Of a DNA stretch of 64,000 bases, positions 17,414 through 27,215 are shown in pieces (position 1 is the first letter of the stretch; each line of letters opens with the position of its first letter). This stretch comes from Dolichospermum compactum NIES-806 (GTDB lineage: Bacteria; Cyanobacteriota; Cyanobacteriia; Cyanobacteriales; Nostocaceae). Both the position numbers and the translations under genes were made by a program. The notes beneath the pieces were generated by a model. That model worked only from the letters and a program-made list of their open reading frames with translations. It was not told where the DNA came from and made no database searches. The DNA is taken from assembly GCF_002368115.1 (NCBI RefSeq), contig NZ_AP018316.1, positions 1,519,136-1,583,135 of the forward strand, given 5' to 3'.

Positions 17414-17612
17414 AGGACTTAGGCACGCTCACTAATTTACCATGATATGAATGAACGAAATTGCGTCGTTTTCGGCTTTGGGAATAACTTATTGAGTAGG
17501 GTGCGTCAGATAGAGGGAATCTGTTTTTTGTCAAAATATCGTGTCTGACGCACCCTACAAGGGATAAAATTTACGTCACATATTTGGGGAATCTTGTCAA
17601 TGCGTAAATCCT
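17414..17612. mobile_element. 199-bp inverted-repeat element, copy B
   Basis: Same ends and same orientation as copy A, one T shorter in a T-run, with AGGACTTAGGCA at the left end. Flanks are AGTTATT (17407-17413) and AGTTATA (17613-17619), a 7-base duplication with one mismatch. It separates purU from its upstream DNA, and its right half might supply the purU promoter. Confidence 0.8.
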
Positions 17613-17749
17613 AGTTATATTTCAGGTTTATTTGTTGGTTTCTACACCCACTTAAGTTCTAGGCTAATAGTCAAAGTTTACTTTAGTAAACTGGGGATTT
17701 TTTAGAATTTTTAGTCATCAAAAGACAACTTTTGCTATGAGACTGGGAA

Positions 17750-18379
17750 TTAATTCCCAGTCGGGTTATTGACACTATTTGTAGGAGTTGGCGAAGTAAG
17801 GCTAGGCAATGGCTGTATATCAGTCTTTTCCGCTCGTTGTTTCCATTCAGATATATCTCGATTAACTGCATTCACAAAATCTTTAGACACTAACAATAAA
17901 TTCATATTTTTGTTACCATCAGCTTGAGCATATAAAAATTGATTATTAAAATCACCTTTACCTAAAATCAATTGATGGCTTTGTTGATTTTTTAGTTTAA
18001 CATCAATAGTAGCTACAGGTTTATCCAAACCGAACTCTGACAATTCAGTGGGTGAAACTGATACTGTTCTTTCACTTTTGCCCTTAACTAATAAATCCAT
18101 TAAATAAGAAACAATTGCATCATTTGCTAGTGTTGATATGGGAGATTTTATTTCCCATTGAGGTTTTTCAGTTGTATTTCTTTTCTCTATTTGTAATGTT
18201 GTTTCTTTAAAATTAATTGTTAAAGATTGCACATCATCAGCATTAAAAGCGAAAATTTTCTGTTTTTGGGTTTTTATTTCTGTTTGCTGATTTTTACCTT
18301 TGATTTCATGAAAGTAGACAAAACTACCTAATCCCAAGGCTAAAAGTATTAAAATTAAAGTCGTTTTTGGTAATTTCAT
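17750..18379 (-). CDS. DUF4340 domain protein, membrane-anchored
   Basis: A 209-residue protein with one N-terminal membrane helix (about 6-24, LILILLALGLGSFVYF) and a DUF4340 body with repeated beta elements (VQSLTINFKE, WEIKSPI, ATIDVKLK). DUF4340 proteins usually sit beside GldG-type ABC components, as here. ATG 18379 (MKLPKTTLILI) is preferred to the longer frame because it opens directly into the signal-anchor. The C-terminal tail is Thr/Pro/Asn-rich and low in complexity. It is last in the ABC-GldG-PabBC operon, with a 138-base gap before it. Function unknown; probably periplasmic with the GldG protein. Confidence 0.8.
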   Translation of the reverse strand: MKLPKTTLILILLALGLGSFVYFHEIKGKNQQTEIKTQKQKIFAFNADDVQSLTINFKETTLQIEKRNTTEKPQWEIKSPISTLANDAIVSYLMDLLVKGKSERTVSVSPTELSEFGLDKPVATIDVKLKNQQSHQLILGKGDFNNQFLYAQADGNKNMNLLLVSKDFVNAVNRDISEWKQRAEKTDIQPLPSLTSPTPTNSVNNPTGN

Positions 18380-18517
18380 GTTGAATATTACTAAGTAGGT
18401 GGGCGTTAAAAATTGTCGTTGGGGCAAGGGAACAGGGAACAGGAAGAGAGTTTTGAGTGATTTTACTTTTCTTCACATACCTTTAAATTTTTCTGTTCAC
18501 CTACTTAAATTATCTAA

Positions 18518-20257
18518 TTAGTTAGAAATTAAAACCGCTTCTCGCCATTTTTGCACTGAGTTAATTATATAAATGCGATTGATATATTGTAACTGTTCCA
18601 CCGCAATAATTTCTTCTCTGATTTTACCTTTTGCAAGTAAATCAGCGCGAAAAGTCCCTGCTAACAAACCGCATTTTACCGAAGGTGTTAGTAATTCTCC
18701 ATTCAACTCTACCACAATGTTACCAATACAAGTTTCTGTGATTTCACCTCTTTCATTCCACAACAAAACATCATCGCAATCAGGAAAAGCAGCTTTTGCT
18801 GTTTCATAAACTTGGCGATTAGTCGTTTTATGATACAAAAATAGATTATTAGAGTCAACGGGTAAGCAACACATACCTAGTTTAACAACCTCCAGATTAT
18901 TCACAGGATATAAAGGTATAGTTTGATGTGTAATCTCACCATGATAATCTAACAATAACCGTACTTTATAAGCTTGATTTGCAAATGTTTTTGTTAATTC
19001 ATCTAATTGTTTTTTCAACTTATTAAGATCAACATTAAAATTAAAGTACATTGCTGATGCTTGCAACCGTTGTAAATGATAATCTAAAATAAAATAACCA
19101 TGATTTGGTTGCCATAATATCGTTTCTAAAAGTGAAAAATCTGGTTGATTTAAGGTGAGAACTTGGGCTTTAATTTGACATTCTTGATATTCATCACTAC
19201 TTACAGAATCCCAAACAATTCCTCCTCCGACTCCATACTCAGCTTGACTATTTTCCTTATCAATTAATACAGTCCGAATCGCCACATTAAATTGCGCTTG
19301 ACGGTGAGGGCTAATAAATCCAATACATCCAGTATAAATGCGGCGCGGTGTATTTTCCAACTTCTGAATAATTTGCATAGTCCGGGCTTTAGGTGCGCCA
19401 GTAATAGACGCGCAGGGAAACAACGCCTCCATAATTTCACTTATGGAAGCTGTAGTTTTGGCTGTGACGGTGGATGTCATTTGCCAAACTGTGGGATATT
19501 TTTCAACATGGAATAAATTGGGAACTTTGACAGTATTAATATTAGCTATTCGTCCCATATCATTGCGAATCATATCCACAATCATCACATTTTCAGCGCG
19601 ATTTTTTTCAGAAAAATGTAGTTGATTAGCAATATCATGATCTGTTGCTAATGTTAAACCTCTAGCTGCTGTTCCTTTCATGGGACGAGAAGTTAAATTA
19701 TTACCGTCAAGATCAAAAAATAGTTCGGGGGAAGCGGAACAAATAGCAAAGTTATCAATGTCAATATAAGCCCCATAGTCTGCGTTTTGTGCTTGTACTA
19801 ATTTGAGAAATAATTCCCAACTATCGCCACTAAAGGGCGCATTTAGTCGTAAGGTATAATTAACTTGATATGTTTCCCCCAAAGCAATATATTCTTTGAT
19901 TTTACTAATGGACTGATGATATTCGGCTTCACTAACTGAAGGTTCCCAATTGAGTTGATATTCTGTCGGTAAGGTTGGTTTTGGTAATTCAATAATTTCT
20001 GGTTTTTTATATAATCCAAACCAAAGTAGGGGAAATGAACCGGGAGAATGGGTTTCTAGGACGGAATCAAAAGCTGTGGAAGCTTCATAACTAATGAAAC
20101 CTGCTGCATACATTTGATGTTTGGCTATTAAATCATTTACAAGTTTCAATTTAGGAACAACTTGATCAATACTATCAGCTTTGATAATTTCATCGGGATT
20201 TTGAAAACAAAGCCAATGTTTTAATTTAGCATCATGAATTACTAATTTATTTTTCAT
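18518..20257 (-). CDS. pabB: Fused aminodeoxychorismate synthase I / aminodeoxychorismate lyase
   Basis: The 579-residue protein joins PabB (about 1-370) to a PabC-like aminotransferase class IV domain (about 380-579), so one chain can turn chorismate with ammonia into 4-aminobenzoate for folate. The PabB part shows SRPMKGTAARG, ASITGAPKARTMQIIQKLE and YGVGGGIVWDS; the PabC part shows TNRQVYETAK and LLWNERGEITETCIGNIVVE. PabB enzymes use a Lys nucleophile, present as the K of MKGT. The ATG at 20257 overlaps the stop of the GldG gene in an ATGA, so it is translationally coupled to it. The glutaminase PabA is not in the window. Confidence 0.9.
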   Translation of the reverse strand: MKNKLVIHDAKLKHWLCFQNPDEIIKADSIDQVVPKLKLVNDLIAKHQMYAAGFISYEASTAFDSVLETHSPGSFPLLWFGLYKKPEIIELPKPTLPTEYQLNWEPSVSEAEYHQSISKIKEYIALGETYQVNYTLRLNAPFSGDSWELFLKLVQAQNADYGAYIDIDNFAICSASPELFFDLDGNNLTSRPMKGTAARGLTLATDHDIANQLHFSEKNRAENVMIVDMIRNDMGRIANINTVKVPNLFHVEKYPTVWQMTSTVTAKTTASISEIMEALFPCASITGAPKARTMQIIQKLENTPRRIYTGCIGFISPHRQAQFNVAIRTVLIDKENSQAEYGVGGGIVWDSVSSDEYQECQIKAQVLTLNQPDFSLLETILWQPNHGYFILDYHLQRLQASAMYFNFNVDLNKLKKQLDELTKTFANQAYKVRLLLDYHGEITHQTIPLYPVNNLEVVKLGMCCLPVDSNNLFLYHKTTNRQVYETAKAAFPDCDDVLLWNERGEITETCIGNIVVELNGELLTPSVKCGLLAGTFRADLLAKGKIREEIIAVEQLQYINRIYIINSVQKWREAVLISN

Positions 20258-21834
20258 CGGCGCTTCCACCAAATAATAAATCCTGTGATTAATCCAATTA
20301 AAGGCAATAAAAACACAGCAACTATTGTTAACCAATTAGCTTGAAGGGTTGATATAACAATGCGGCGATTTTTCGGTTCTTTAGGACGAATTGAGAGAAG
20401 TTGTTGATCTTGTTGACTTAACCAACTAACTGAGTTTAAAAATACATCTCCATTTAATTGTTGTTCAAATAAACCATCAACGGCAAAATTTGAATTTCCA
20501 AATACTACTAATCTGGATTCTTTAGTAGTAGGTTGAGAATTTATAGGAACTGGAACTGGTGTTGGTGAATTTGTGGGAATTGGTGTTGATAACTTTCTGG
20601 TTAATGCTACTCCTAAAGTTAAAGGTCCTTTTAGATCTTGACCTTCATTAAACTCTAATTTTTCACTTTTTTGATCACTTTCTGCCCAACTGTTGGGATA
20701 GGGTTTAGTTTTTAATAAAGCCATAGATTCGATACCAGAAACAGGATCAATTTCCAAAGGACGAGTTAAGGGATATACAGAAATATTTTTAGCAAAATCT
20801 TTAGTAATAGGATGTTGTCCATATTCTGTCACCAGAATAGCAGCGGGTCCTAGTTGTAAATTTGCGCCAGAAGTGTCAATAGCCAAACGATTATCTAAGC
20901 GTACACCCCAATCTTTTAAAATATTGTCTATTTTCGGGTTAGTATTGGGATTAATCATCAATAATAAGTTACCACCACGATTGAGATAATTTTGTAAAGC
21001 TGTAACTTCCCCTATCAATAATTCTTTTTTAGGTCCAGCGACAACGATAACAGCAGCATCATCAGGAACTTGTGGCTGTTCTGCTAAATTCAAAGCTGAT
21101 GTGGTAAAGTTTTTATCGGTTAATGCTTTAATTGCTTGGGAAATTGCCCCTTTACTAGCTGTAAGTGGATGTTCACCATGACCTTGAAGAAAATAAACTT
21201 TAGCAGTTGTAGAACTGGTGATTTGTTGTAACCGATTAGTTAATTTTATTTCTGATAAACGTTCATTTTCATTAATTATCTGGACTAATTGCCGTTTGTT
21301 TTGAAATTCTAGATAAACTTCGCCATAATCTTTGACACCAAATTTTTCGGCTATTCCTGGCTTTAATTGAGGGTCAAGATACTCAAATTTGAATTTGTCA
21401 CTTTGACGATGATAGTTATCTAATAATTCTCGATCTTGGAGATTTTGTTCTTTACTAAATAACCAAACTTTCATGGTTTCGGGTAAGTTACTGACTAATT
21501 CTCTTGATTGAGGGGATAGGGTAAATAATTGACTATCTGTTAAATCTAGGCGCAGGTGATAGCGAATACCTAAAAAGTTAATTAATCCTAAGATAACTAA
21601 TACTGATAAGGTGGCGATAAGGGCGTTAGTACCAGATTGGGTGGAACGTTTTTGCCACCATTTACTTTGTTGGCTTTGGATGATTATCCAGAGGCTACAA
21701 ATTACTAAACCTAGTATTGTTAATAATAAAGGGATTATTCCCCATTTTTCTGATATTAAACCAATGGTTAAGCCGGCAGCTAAAAAGAATGGTCCTAGCC
21801 AAAATACAAGTTGCCAAAGTTTATTTTTATTCAT
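20254..21834 (-). CDS. GldG-like ABC transport auxiliary protein
   Basis: A 526-residue membrane protein: two hydrophobic helices near the N-terminus (LVFWLGPFFLAAGLTIGLIS and about 30-50), a third near 70-90, a large extracytoplasmic GldG/PF09822-type domain (YFLQGHGEHPL, VIVVAGPKKELLIGE, LLLMINPNTNP), and a C-terminal helix ending IIWWKRR. Gld-type ABC systems are linked to gliding in Bacteroidetes; in cyanobacteria their function is not settled. ATG 21834 (MNKNKLW) is preferred to an upstream frame. It forms a compact operon with the permease (86 bases upstream) and ATPase. Confidence 0.83.
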   Translation of the reverse strand: MNKNKLWQLVFWLGPFFLAAGLTIGLISEKWGIIPLLLTILGLVICSLWIIIQSQQSKWWQKRSTQSGTNALIATLSVLVILGLINFLGIRYHLRLDLTDSQLFTLSPQSRELVSNLPETMKVWLFSKEQNLQDRELLDNYHRQSDKFKFEYLDPQLKPGIAEKFGVKDYGEVYLEFQNKRQLVQIINENERLSEIKLTNRLQQITSSTTAKVYFLQGHGEHPLTASKGAISQAIKALTDKNFTTSALNLAEQPQVPDDAAVIVVAGPKKELLIGEVTALQNYLNRGGNLLLMINPNTNPKIDNILKDWGVRLDNRLAIDTSGANLQLGPAAILVTEYGQHPITKDFAKNISVYPLTRPLEIDPVSGIESMALLKTKPYPNSWAESDQKSEKLEFNEGQDLKGPLTLGVALTRKLSTPIPTNSPTPVPVPINSQPTTKESRLVVFGNSNFAVDGLFEQQLNGDVFLNSVSWLSQQDQQLLSIRPKEPKNRRIVISTLQANWLTIVAVFLLPLIGLITGFIIWWKRR

Positions 21835-21920
21835 TAGAGAACGGGAAATAGTCGGATGAAATAAATACAATTTGGAGGAAACATACAAGACCAGGGAAAC
21901 TTACAAGTGCGGGGAAACGC

Positions 21921-22733
21921 CTACTGACGTTGAAACCGGAGTGCATCAATTGATTGGGCGGTGAGAAAAATACCTAAGACAATGTAACTGGCAAATAAAA
22001 TCAAGCCGCTAGTATCAAAAATGCCTTGAATTAGGGCATTATAATGTTTGAGAATGGATAAATGACTCACGGCTTCACCTATTTGTCCGGGAATGGCTTT
22101 GGCAATTAAATCAATAAATAATAGCAAAATGACGAGGGCAAAGGTGAGGACAGCCGATAATATTGTGCTGTCTGTTAAGGAAGAAATAAACATTCCTAAA
22201 GATAAAATTGCTGCTGCTAGTAGGAGTAGTCCTAAATGACCAAGTAGAGGAATTATGGGGGATATGGGAGGATTAGAATTGGATAATGCGATCGCCTCTA
22301 ATCCCATTAAGGGTAAAATCATGGTTAAGAAAAAGGTCAATACGGCTAATAATTTACCCACAGCTACAGCCCAGTTGGTAATTGGTGATGTCGCTAGTAG
22401 TTCTAAAGTTCCCCGTTTACGTTCTTCGGCATAGAGTCCCATGGAGAGAATCGGTAATACAAATAACATTAACCACCCCATTCTATCTAAAAATGCCCGC
22501 ACAAATTCGTAGGGAACATCTATTGTTGGGGCGGGAACTCCCATTTGTTGTCCTTGTAAATCATAAGCAGAAACCGTGACTAAAATTCCTTCTGGTCCTA
22601 ACAAAATCATCACGAAAAATAACCCAGCTAAAAACCAAAATGCACTAGCTACTCCATAGGCTAATGGCGAAACAAAATAACTTTGTAGTTCTCGACGATA
22701 AATAGCAATAATGTTGGCGATAACTATACCCAT
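21921..22733 (-). CDS. ABC-2 type permease, GldF-like
   Basis: A 270-residue permease with about six membrane helices and the ABC-2 hallmark RRELQSYFVSPLAYGVASAF at 13-32 and YAEERKRGTLELLATSPIT in the first cytoplasmic loop. It should pair with the ATPase encoded immediately upstream: its ATG (22733-22731) directly abuts the ATPase stop codon. Cargo unknown. Confidence 0.9.
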   Translation of the reverse strand: MGIVIANIIAIYRRELQSYFVSPLAYGVASAFWFLAGLFFVMILLGPEGILVTVSAYDLQGQQMGVPAPTIDVPYEFVRAFLDRMGWLMLFVLPILSMGLYAEERKRGTLELLATSPITNWAVAVGKLLAVLTFFLTMILPLMGLEAIALSNSNPPISPIIPLLGHLGLLLLAAAILSLGMFISSLTDSTILSAVLTFALVILLLFIDLIAKAIPGQIGEAVSHLSILKHYNALIQGIFDTSGLILFASYIVLGIFLTAQSIDALRFQRQ

Positions 22734-23729
22734 TTACGCAGCTTCTCCTTCTTCAATTTCTGGGGTTATTTCCATTGGTAAATTCTTTTCTGCTGTAGTT
22801 AATTCTAAGAAAACATCTTCTAGTGTGGCATTGATCCGGCGCATTTCATATAAGTCAAATTCAGCCCGAATTAAAGCAGCAGTAATTTCTTTTCCTGGTT
22901 CTGTTCCTGGCTGCAATATTATTCTGAGGCAAGTATGATCTTCTGACAATTGCTGATGGTTAGGCATTAATTCTACTGAACTGACATCGGCTATATTTTG
23001 CAGCATTTGTTTAGCTAAAGCGGCATCTCCACCGATTTCTATTTCATATCCTGCCCCACCTGTTAACTGTGTCATCAAATTTTCTGGAGTATTAGTTGCG
23101 ACTATTTGCCCTCGATTAATAATGGCAACTCGGCTACAGGTCATGCTCACTTCTGGGAGAATATGGGTAGACAAAATAATGGTGTGTGTTCCTGCTAAAC
23201 TTTTAATTAAGTTCCGCACTTCGATAATTTGCCGAGGGTCAAGGCCAACTGTAGGTTCATCAAGTATAATAGCTGGAGGATCATGAACGATCGCCTGGGC
23301 AATCCCCACTCTTTGCCGATAACCTTTAGAAAGTTTACGAATAATAACTTTGCGCTTGTCTTCTAAGTTACAACGGTTAATAGCTGCTGTTACCTTTGTC
23401 CGGCGATCGCCTGAAGAAACTCCCTTAATCCGAGCGACAAAGTGTAAAAAACCCTCCACAGTCATCTCTGGATATAATGGAGGAGTTTCTGGTAAGTAAC
23501 CAATCCGCTGTCGCACCAATAGAGAATGATCATGAACATCATAACCTGCAATCTTGGCTGTCCCACTTGTAGCAGGTAAATAACCAGCTAAAATTCGCAT
23601 AGTTGTGGTTTTACCAGCCCCGTTGGGTCCCAAAAAACCTAAAATTTCCCCTGGTTCAACACTAAAGGTAACATCCGTAATTGCCGTTGTAGAACCGTAA
23701 ATTTTACTCAGATGTTCAACTTCAATCAT
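22734..23729 (-). CDS. ABC transporter ATP-binding protein, GldA-like
   Basis: A 331-residue ATPase: Walker A GPNGAGKTT (34-42), Q-loop YLPETPPLYPEM, signature LSKGYRQRVGIAQAI, Walker B PAIILDEPTVGLDP, and switch His in STHILPEV. The C-terminal about 90 residues form the extra domain common in ABC-2 exporters. It heads the operon ATPase-permease-GldG-PabBC-DUF4340, all minus strand with near-zero spacing for the first four genes. Confidence 0.92.
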   Translation of the reverse strand: MIEVEHLSKIYGSTTAITDVTFSVEPGEILGFLGPNGAGKTTTMRILAGYLPATSGTAKIAGYDVHDHSLLVRQRIGYLPETPPLYPEMTVEGFLHFVARIKGVSSGDRRTKVTAAINRCNLEDKRKVIIRKLSKGYRQRVGIAQAIVHDPPAIILDEPTVGLDPRQIIEVRNLIKSLAGTHTIILSTHILPEVSMTCSRVAIINRGQIVATNTPENLMTQLTGGAGYEIEIGGDAALAKQMLQNIADVSSVELMPNHQQLSEDHTCLRIILQPGTEPGKEITAALIRAEFDLYEMRRINATLEDVFLELTTAEKNLPMEITPEIEEGEAA

Positions 23730-23827
23730 TTGTCAAATTACTAATCATGAGAATACCCACACAATCTTAGCGAAAGAATGGGTAATTAGCTTCGACAGCA
23801 ACAAAAAAGCGATGAGCAATAAATAAA

Positions 23828-23856
23828 ATCCCCGACTTCTGAGAGAAGTCGGGGAT
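23828..23856 (-). terminator. Rho-independent-type terminator of the FG-GAP gene
   Basis: A perfect 13-bp stem (ATCCCCGACTTCT, 23828-23840, with AGAAGTCGGGGAT, 23844-23856) and a 3-base loop lies between the minus-strand FG-GAP gene and the ABC operon. On the minus strand it is followed by TTTATTTATTGC. The word CCGACTTCT/AGAAGTCGG recurs at 61987-62019. Confidence 0.75.
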
Positions 23857-24021
23857 CTGACTCGTAAAATCAAAAGAGCGATCGCCTAATAAGTAATTGG
23901 ACAAAATTAATTACACAAAAATCTGGGCTGAAATCCTTAACTGGCAAAGAATTGGTAAATAACCAATATGTAATTAATTCTGTCGTGGTACTTATAAATT
24001 GATCATAGATCAATTACCAAA

Positions 24022-25266
24022 TCAACCTGTATACCATTCTGGAGTCAGCTTCTCTGTATCAGCAACAGGAGTTTCAGTAGCTAGAGTTCCATTCATAGTC
24101 CAGGTTTTATCTGCGGATGTTTGTTGATCACGCCAGTAAATATCAGTCTTACCATCACCATTGAAATCGCCCAAAGATGCTGTCAAACCAGGAGTATTGC
24201 TAGGTAGGAAAGCTTCAGAACTTACCGCTGTACCATCCATCAACCAAGCAGTATTTGCACCACTAGCTGCATTGTGCCAGAAGATATCAGTTTTACCATC
24301 GCCATTGAAATCGCCAATTCTCGCACTCCAATCTGTACCCAATGTGCTGACAACACCTTCAGTCACAAAAACGCCATTCATTGTCCAAATCTTATTCTCG
24401 CCTGTAGCGGTATTGCGCCACAGAACATCAGTTTTGAAGTCGCCGTTAAAATCACCCAGAGTAGAAGTCCAAGAAGCATCTTGAGATTGGAGATCATACT
24501 TAGTGGCTTGGCTACCATCCATAAACCAAGCGGTATTTGCACCTGTGGTGGAATTGCGCCAGAAGATGTCACTCTTACCATTACCATCAAAATCAACAAT
24601 GGTAGCAGTCAATCCTGGTGCTGTAGTTTCTAGAACATTCGCACTAACTACTGTTGTCCCATCCATTTGCCAAATAGCATTTTCACCGGTAGTAGCATTA
24701 TTCCAGAAAATATCAGTTTTGCGATCGCCATTGAAATCGCCAATATTAGCACTCCAACCTGGATCAACTCGATCTAAAGCCAAGTAACTGGAAACTTTTG
24801 CGCCATCCATCAGCACAATCACATTATCACCAGTTGTCTTATTGCGTAATAAGAAATCAGTCTTATTATCGCTATTAAAATCAGCAGTTTTATATTCCCA
24901 GGTATTTAAGTCATAATTACCCAAAGAAGCCTGTTCTAAAACTTGAGTTCCGTTCATCAAGCGAACTAAAATTTCACCAGTTTGAGCATTTACCCAAAGT
25001 TTATCTGTTTTCCCATCACCATTGAAATCAGGAACAATTGCTGCACTGGTTAAATAAGGATTAGGATTAGGGTTAGCACTGCCTCCAATGGGAATTTGAG
25101 CTAATGGATTTGTTGGTATTAATGGGTCTTCTTGTGCTGTAATAGAAGAACTTCTACCGCCAAAAGGTGGAGCATTTAAATCTGTGCTTAGTGGTGATGC
25201 TTGCTCGATTTTATTTTGAGCTTGTAAACCGTAATTTCTTGTATCTAAAGATAATTGATCAGGCAT
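24022..25266 (-). CDS. FG-GAP/VCBS repeat protein
   Basis: The 414-residue product has seven FG-GAP-like units, each with a calcium-binding DFNGDGKTD-type loop (variants DFNSDNKTD, DFDGNGKSD) followed by WRNTxTGxNxxWxMDG, starting near residue 75. These should form a seven-bladed beta-propeller of the integrin-alpha/VCBS class. The first about 70 residues are Pro/Asn/Ser-rich and contain no signal peptide, so export, if any, would need a non-classical or C-terminal signal. The gene is solitary, with a strong terminator behind it. Surface adhesion is a common role for the class, but nothing here proves it. Confidence 0.85.
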   Translation of the reverse strand: MPDQLSLDTRNYGLQAQNKIEQASPLSTDLNAPPFGGRSSSITAQEDPLIPTNPLAQIPIGGSANPNPNPYLTSAAIVPDFNGDGKTDKLWVNAQTGEILVRLMNGTQVLEQASLGNYDLNTWEYKTADFNSDNKTDFLLRNKTTGDNVIVLMDGAKVSSYLALDRVDPGWSANIGDFNGDRKTDIFWNNATTGENAIWQMDGTTVVSANVLETTAPGLTATIVDFDGNGKSDIFWRNSTTGANTAWFMDGSQATKYDLQSQDASWTSTLGDFNGDFKTDVLWRNTATGENKIWTMNGVFVTEGVVSTLGTDWSARIGDFNGDGKTDIFWHNAASGANTAWLMDGTAVSSEAFLPSNTPGLTASLGDFNGDGKTDIYWRDQQTSADKTWTMNGTLATETPVADTEKLTPEWYTG

Positions 25267-25757
25267 GACTTGTTTTTATGACTTATTAATATCCATTTTT
25301 AATTTGATTTATATAAAGATTCTGTAAACAACAAACATTTGTTTAATTATTTTTATTCAATGTCATTATTTATAGACATTTACATAATGTTCATCAACAC
25401 TAACTTTTAATTTTGAAAGTAATATCTAAACAATCAAAAAATATTTTATATTCTGTTTATCAATGTCATCATTTAAAAATGAAATCCTATTTTCCTGACA
25501 TAGGAATTACTAAAAATCTGTCGTAGGGTGCGTCAGACGCATAAATTTTGCAAATAAACAGATTATTGATATCTGACGCACCTTACCAATGTGCCAGTTG
25601 CGTAAGTCCTGTAACCATCTCATCCCGAAAAGTCCTCATGGATTGTCAAGGAAATTAAAAATTGGTTAAAATAACTGAAATTAGCAATTTTCCTGACAAC
25701 ATTTATCAGTAGTCTATAATTGTTAAAGCCAAAAACAACACTATCAATAAATCAACT
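25267..25757. other. Intergenic region, divergent promoters and a small element
   Basis: It lies between the divergent FG-GAP and pepP genes. 25280-25500 is AT-rich and featureless apart from likely promoters. 25502-25610 is an inverted-repeat element (listed separately). 25611-25757 should hold the pepP promoter; no convincing -35/-10 pair stands out. Confidence 0.6.
25502..25610. mobile_element. Short member of the AGGACTTACGC element family
   Basis: The right end TTGCGTAAGTCCT and the inner inverted repeat GTAGGGTGCGTCAGA ... TCTGACGCACC match the 200-bp elements beside purU, but the total is only about 109 bases and the left end (AGGAATTAC) has degenerated. Non-coding. Confidence 0.6.
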
Positions 25758-27065
25758 ATGCAAACAGAATATCGGCAACGTCGTGAGCAGTTAATGGCGA
25801 AAATAGGCAGCGGTACAGCGATTTTCAGAAGTGCGCCAACAGCAGTCATGCACAACGATGTTGAGTATATTTATCGTCAAGATAGTGATTTCTTTTACTT
25901 AACTGGCTTTAATGAAGCTCAAGCAGTCGCAGTCTTAGCACCCCATCATCCAGAACATCGGTTTATATTATTTGTGCAACCCAAAGATCGGGAAAAGGAA
26001 GTTTGGAGTGGTTATCGTTGTGGAATAGATGCAGCGAAAGAGTTTTATGGTGCAGACGTAGCTTATCCCATTGCGGAGTTAGATGAGAAGTTACCCCAAT
26101 ATTTAGAAAAAGCCAATTGTATTTATTATCATTTAGGACGCGATCGCAATTTTAACGACAAAATTCTTAAACATTATCAAAGTTTACTGCGAACCTATCC
26201 CAAACGCGGTACAGGACCTACATCCATTACTGATCCTAGTACTGTCCTCAACAATATGAGGCTATATAAAAGCAAGATAGAATTAGACTTAATGCGTCAA
26301 GCTGTAGAAATTGCCGTAGAAGCTCATAATTATGCTTTACAAACCACCGCACCAGGACGTTATGAATATGAAATCCAAGCCGAAATAGAACATATTTTCC
26401 GTTTACGGGGTGGCATGGGTCCAGCTTATCCTTCCATAGTCGCATCAGGTAAGAATGCTTGCGTACTGCATTACATCGAAAACAAATGTCAAATGCAAGA
26501 AAATGATTTACTCTTGATTGATGCTGGTTGCGCTTATAGTTATTACAATTCTGATATTACCCGCACATTTCCTATTAATGGTAAGTTCACACCAGAACAA
26601 AAAGCATTATATGAAATAGTATTAGCAGCACAAAAACAGGCAATAGCAGAAGTAAAACCGGGTAATTCCTTCCACGCACCTCATAATGCAGCCGTGCGGA
26701 TATTGACAGAAGGATTAGTCGAACTGGGTTTACTCAAGGGAGAAATTGATAAATTAATCGCAGAGGAAAAATATAAACCCTTTTATATGCACCGCACCAG
26801 TCATTGGTTAGGTTTAGATGTCCATGATGTGGGAGTTTATCAACATGGAGAAAATCCCCAAACCTTACAACCTGGTCAAGTGCTAACCATAGAACCAGGA
26901 CTTTATATAGTCCCCGACACAAAACCCGCGGAAGACCAACCGGAAATTGACCCCCGTTGGGTAGGAATTGGGATTCGGATTGAAGATGACGTATTAGTTA
27001 CCGCAGAAGGAAATGAGGTTTTAACAGCGGGAGTTCCCAAGGAAATCAAGGATTTAGAAAAATAG
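25758..27065 (+). CDS. pepP: Xaa-Pro aminopeptidase
   Basis: The 435-residue product is a two-metal aminopeptidase P that removes the N-terminal residue ahead of proline. An N-terminal aminopeptidase-P domain (1-170, with DFFYLTGFNE) precedes a pita-bread catalytic domain carrying the metal ligands: Asp in LLIDAGCAY, Asp in SDITRTFP, His in HRTSHWLGLDVHD, Glu in TIEPGLYI and Glu in GIRIEDD. Full length and intact. A stand-alone gene. Confidence 0.94.
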   Translation: MQTEYRQRREQLMAKIGSGTAIFRSAPTAVMHNDVEYIYRQDSDFFYLTGFNEAQAVAVLAPHHPEHRFILFVQPKDREKEVWSGYRCGIDAAKEFYGADVAYPIAELDEKLPQYLEKANCIYYHLGRDRNFNDKILKHYQSLLRTYPKRGTGPTSITDPSTVLNNMRLYKSKIELDLMRQAVEIAVEAHNYALQTTAPGRYEYEIQAEIEHIFRLRGGMGPAYPSIVASGKNACVLHYIENKCQMQENDLLLIDAGCAYSYYNSDITRTFPINGKFTPEQKALYEIVLAAQKQAIAEVKPGNSFHAPHNAAVRILTEGLVELGLLKGEIDKLIAEEKYKPFYMHRTSHWLGLDVHDVGVYQHGENPQTLQPGQVLTIEPGLYIVPDTKPAEDQPEIDPRWVGIGIRIEDDVLVTAEGNEVLTAGVPKEIKDLEK

Positions 27066-27215
27066 TAGGAGACTTGCAAATAAAAAAATATTCCAAAATT
27101 TAAGCAGTGTGAAACTATAAATATGCAAATTACACCTTCGGTGTGAAAATGTTTTGGTGGCTGTTAATAACAGTTACCCCAAAATTGATAGGTTGTTAGA
27201 GGAGTGTTAAGGAAA

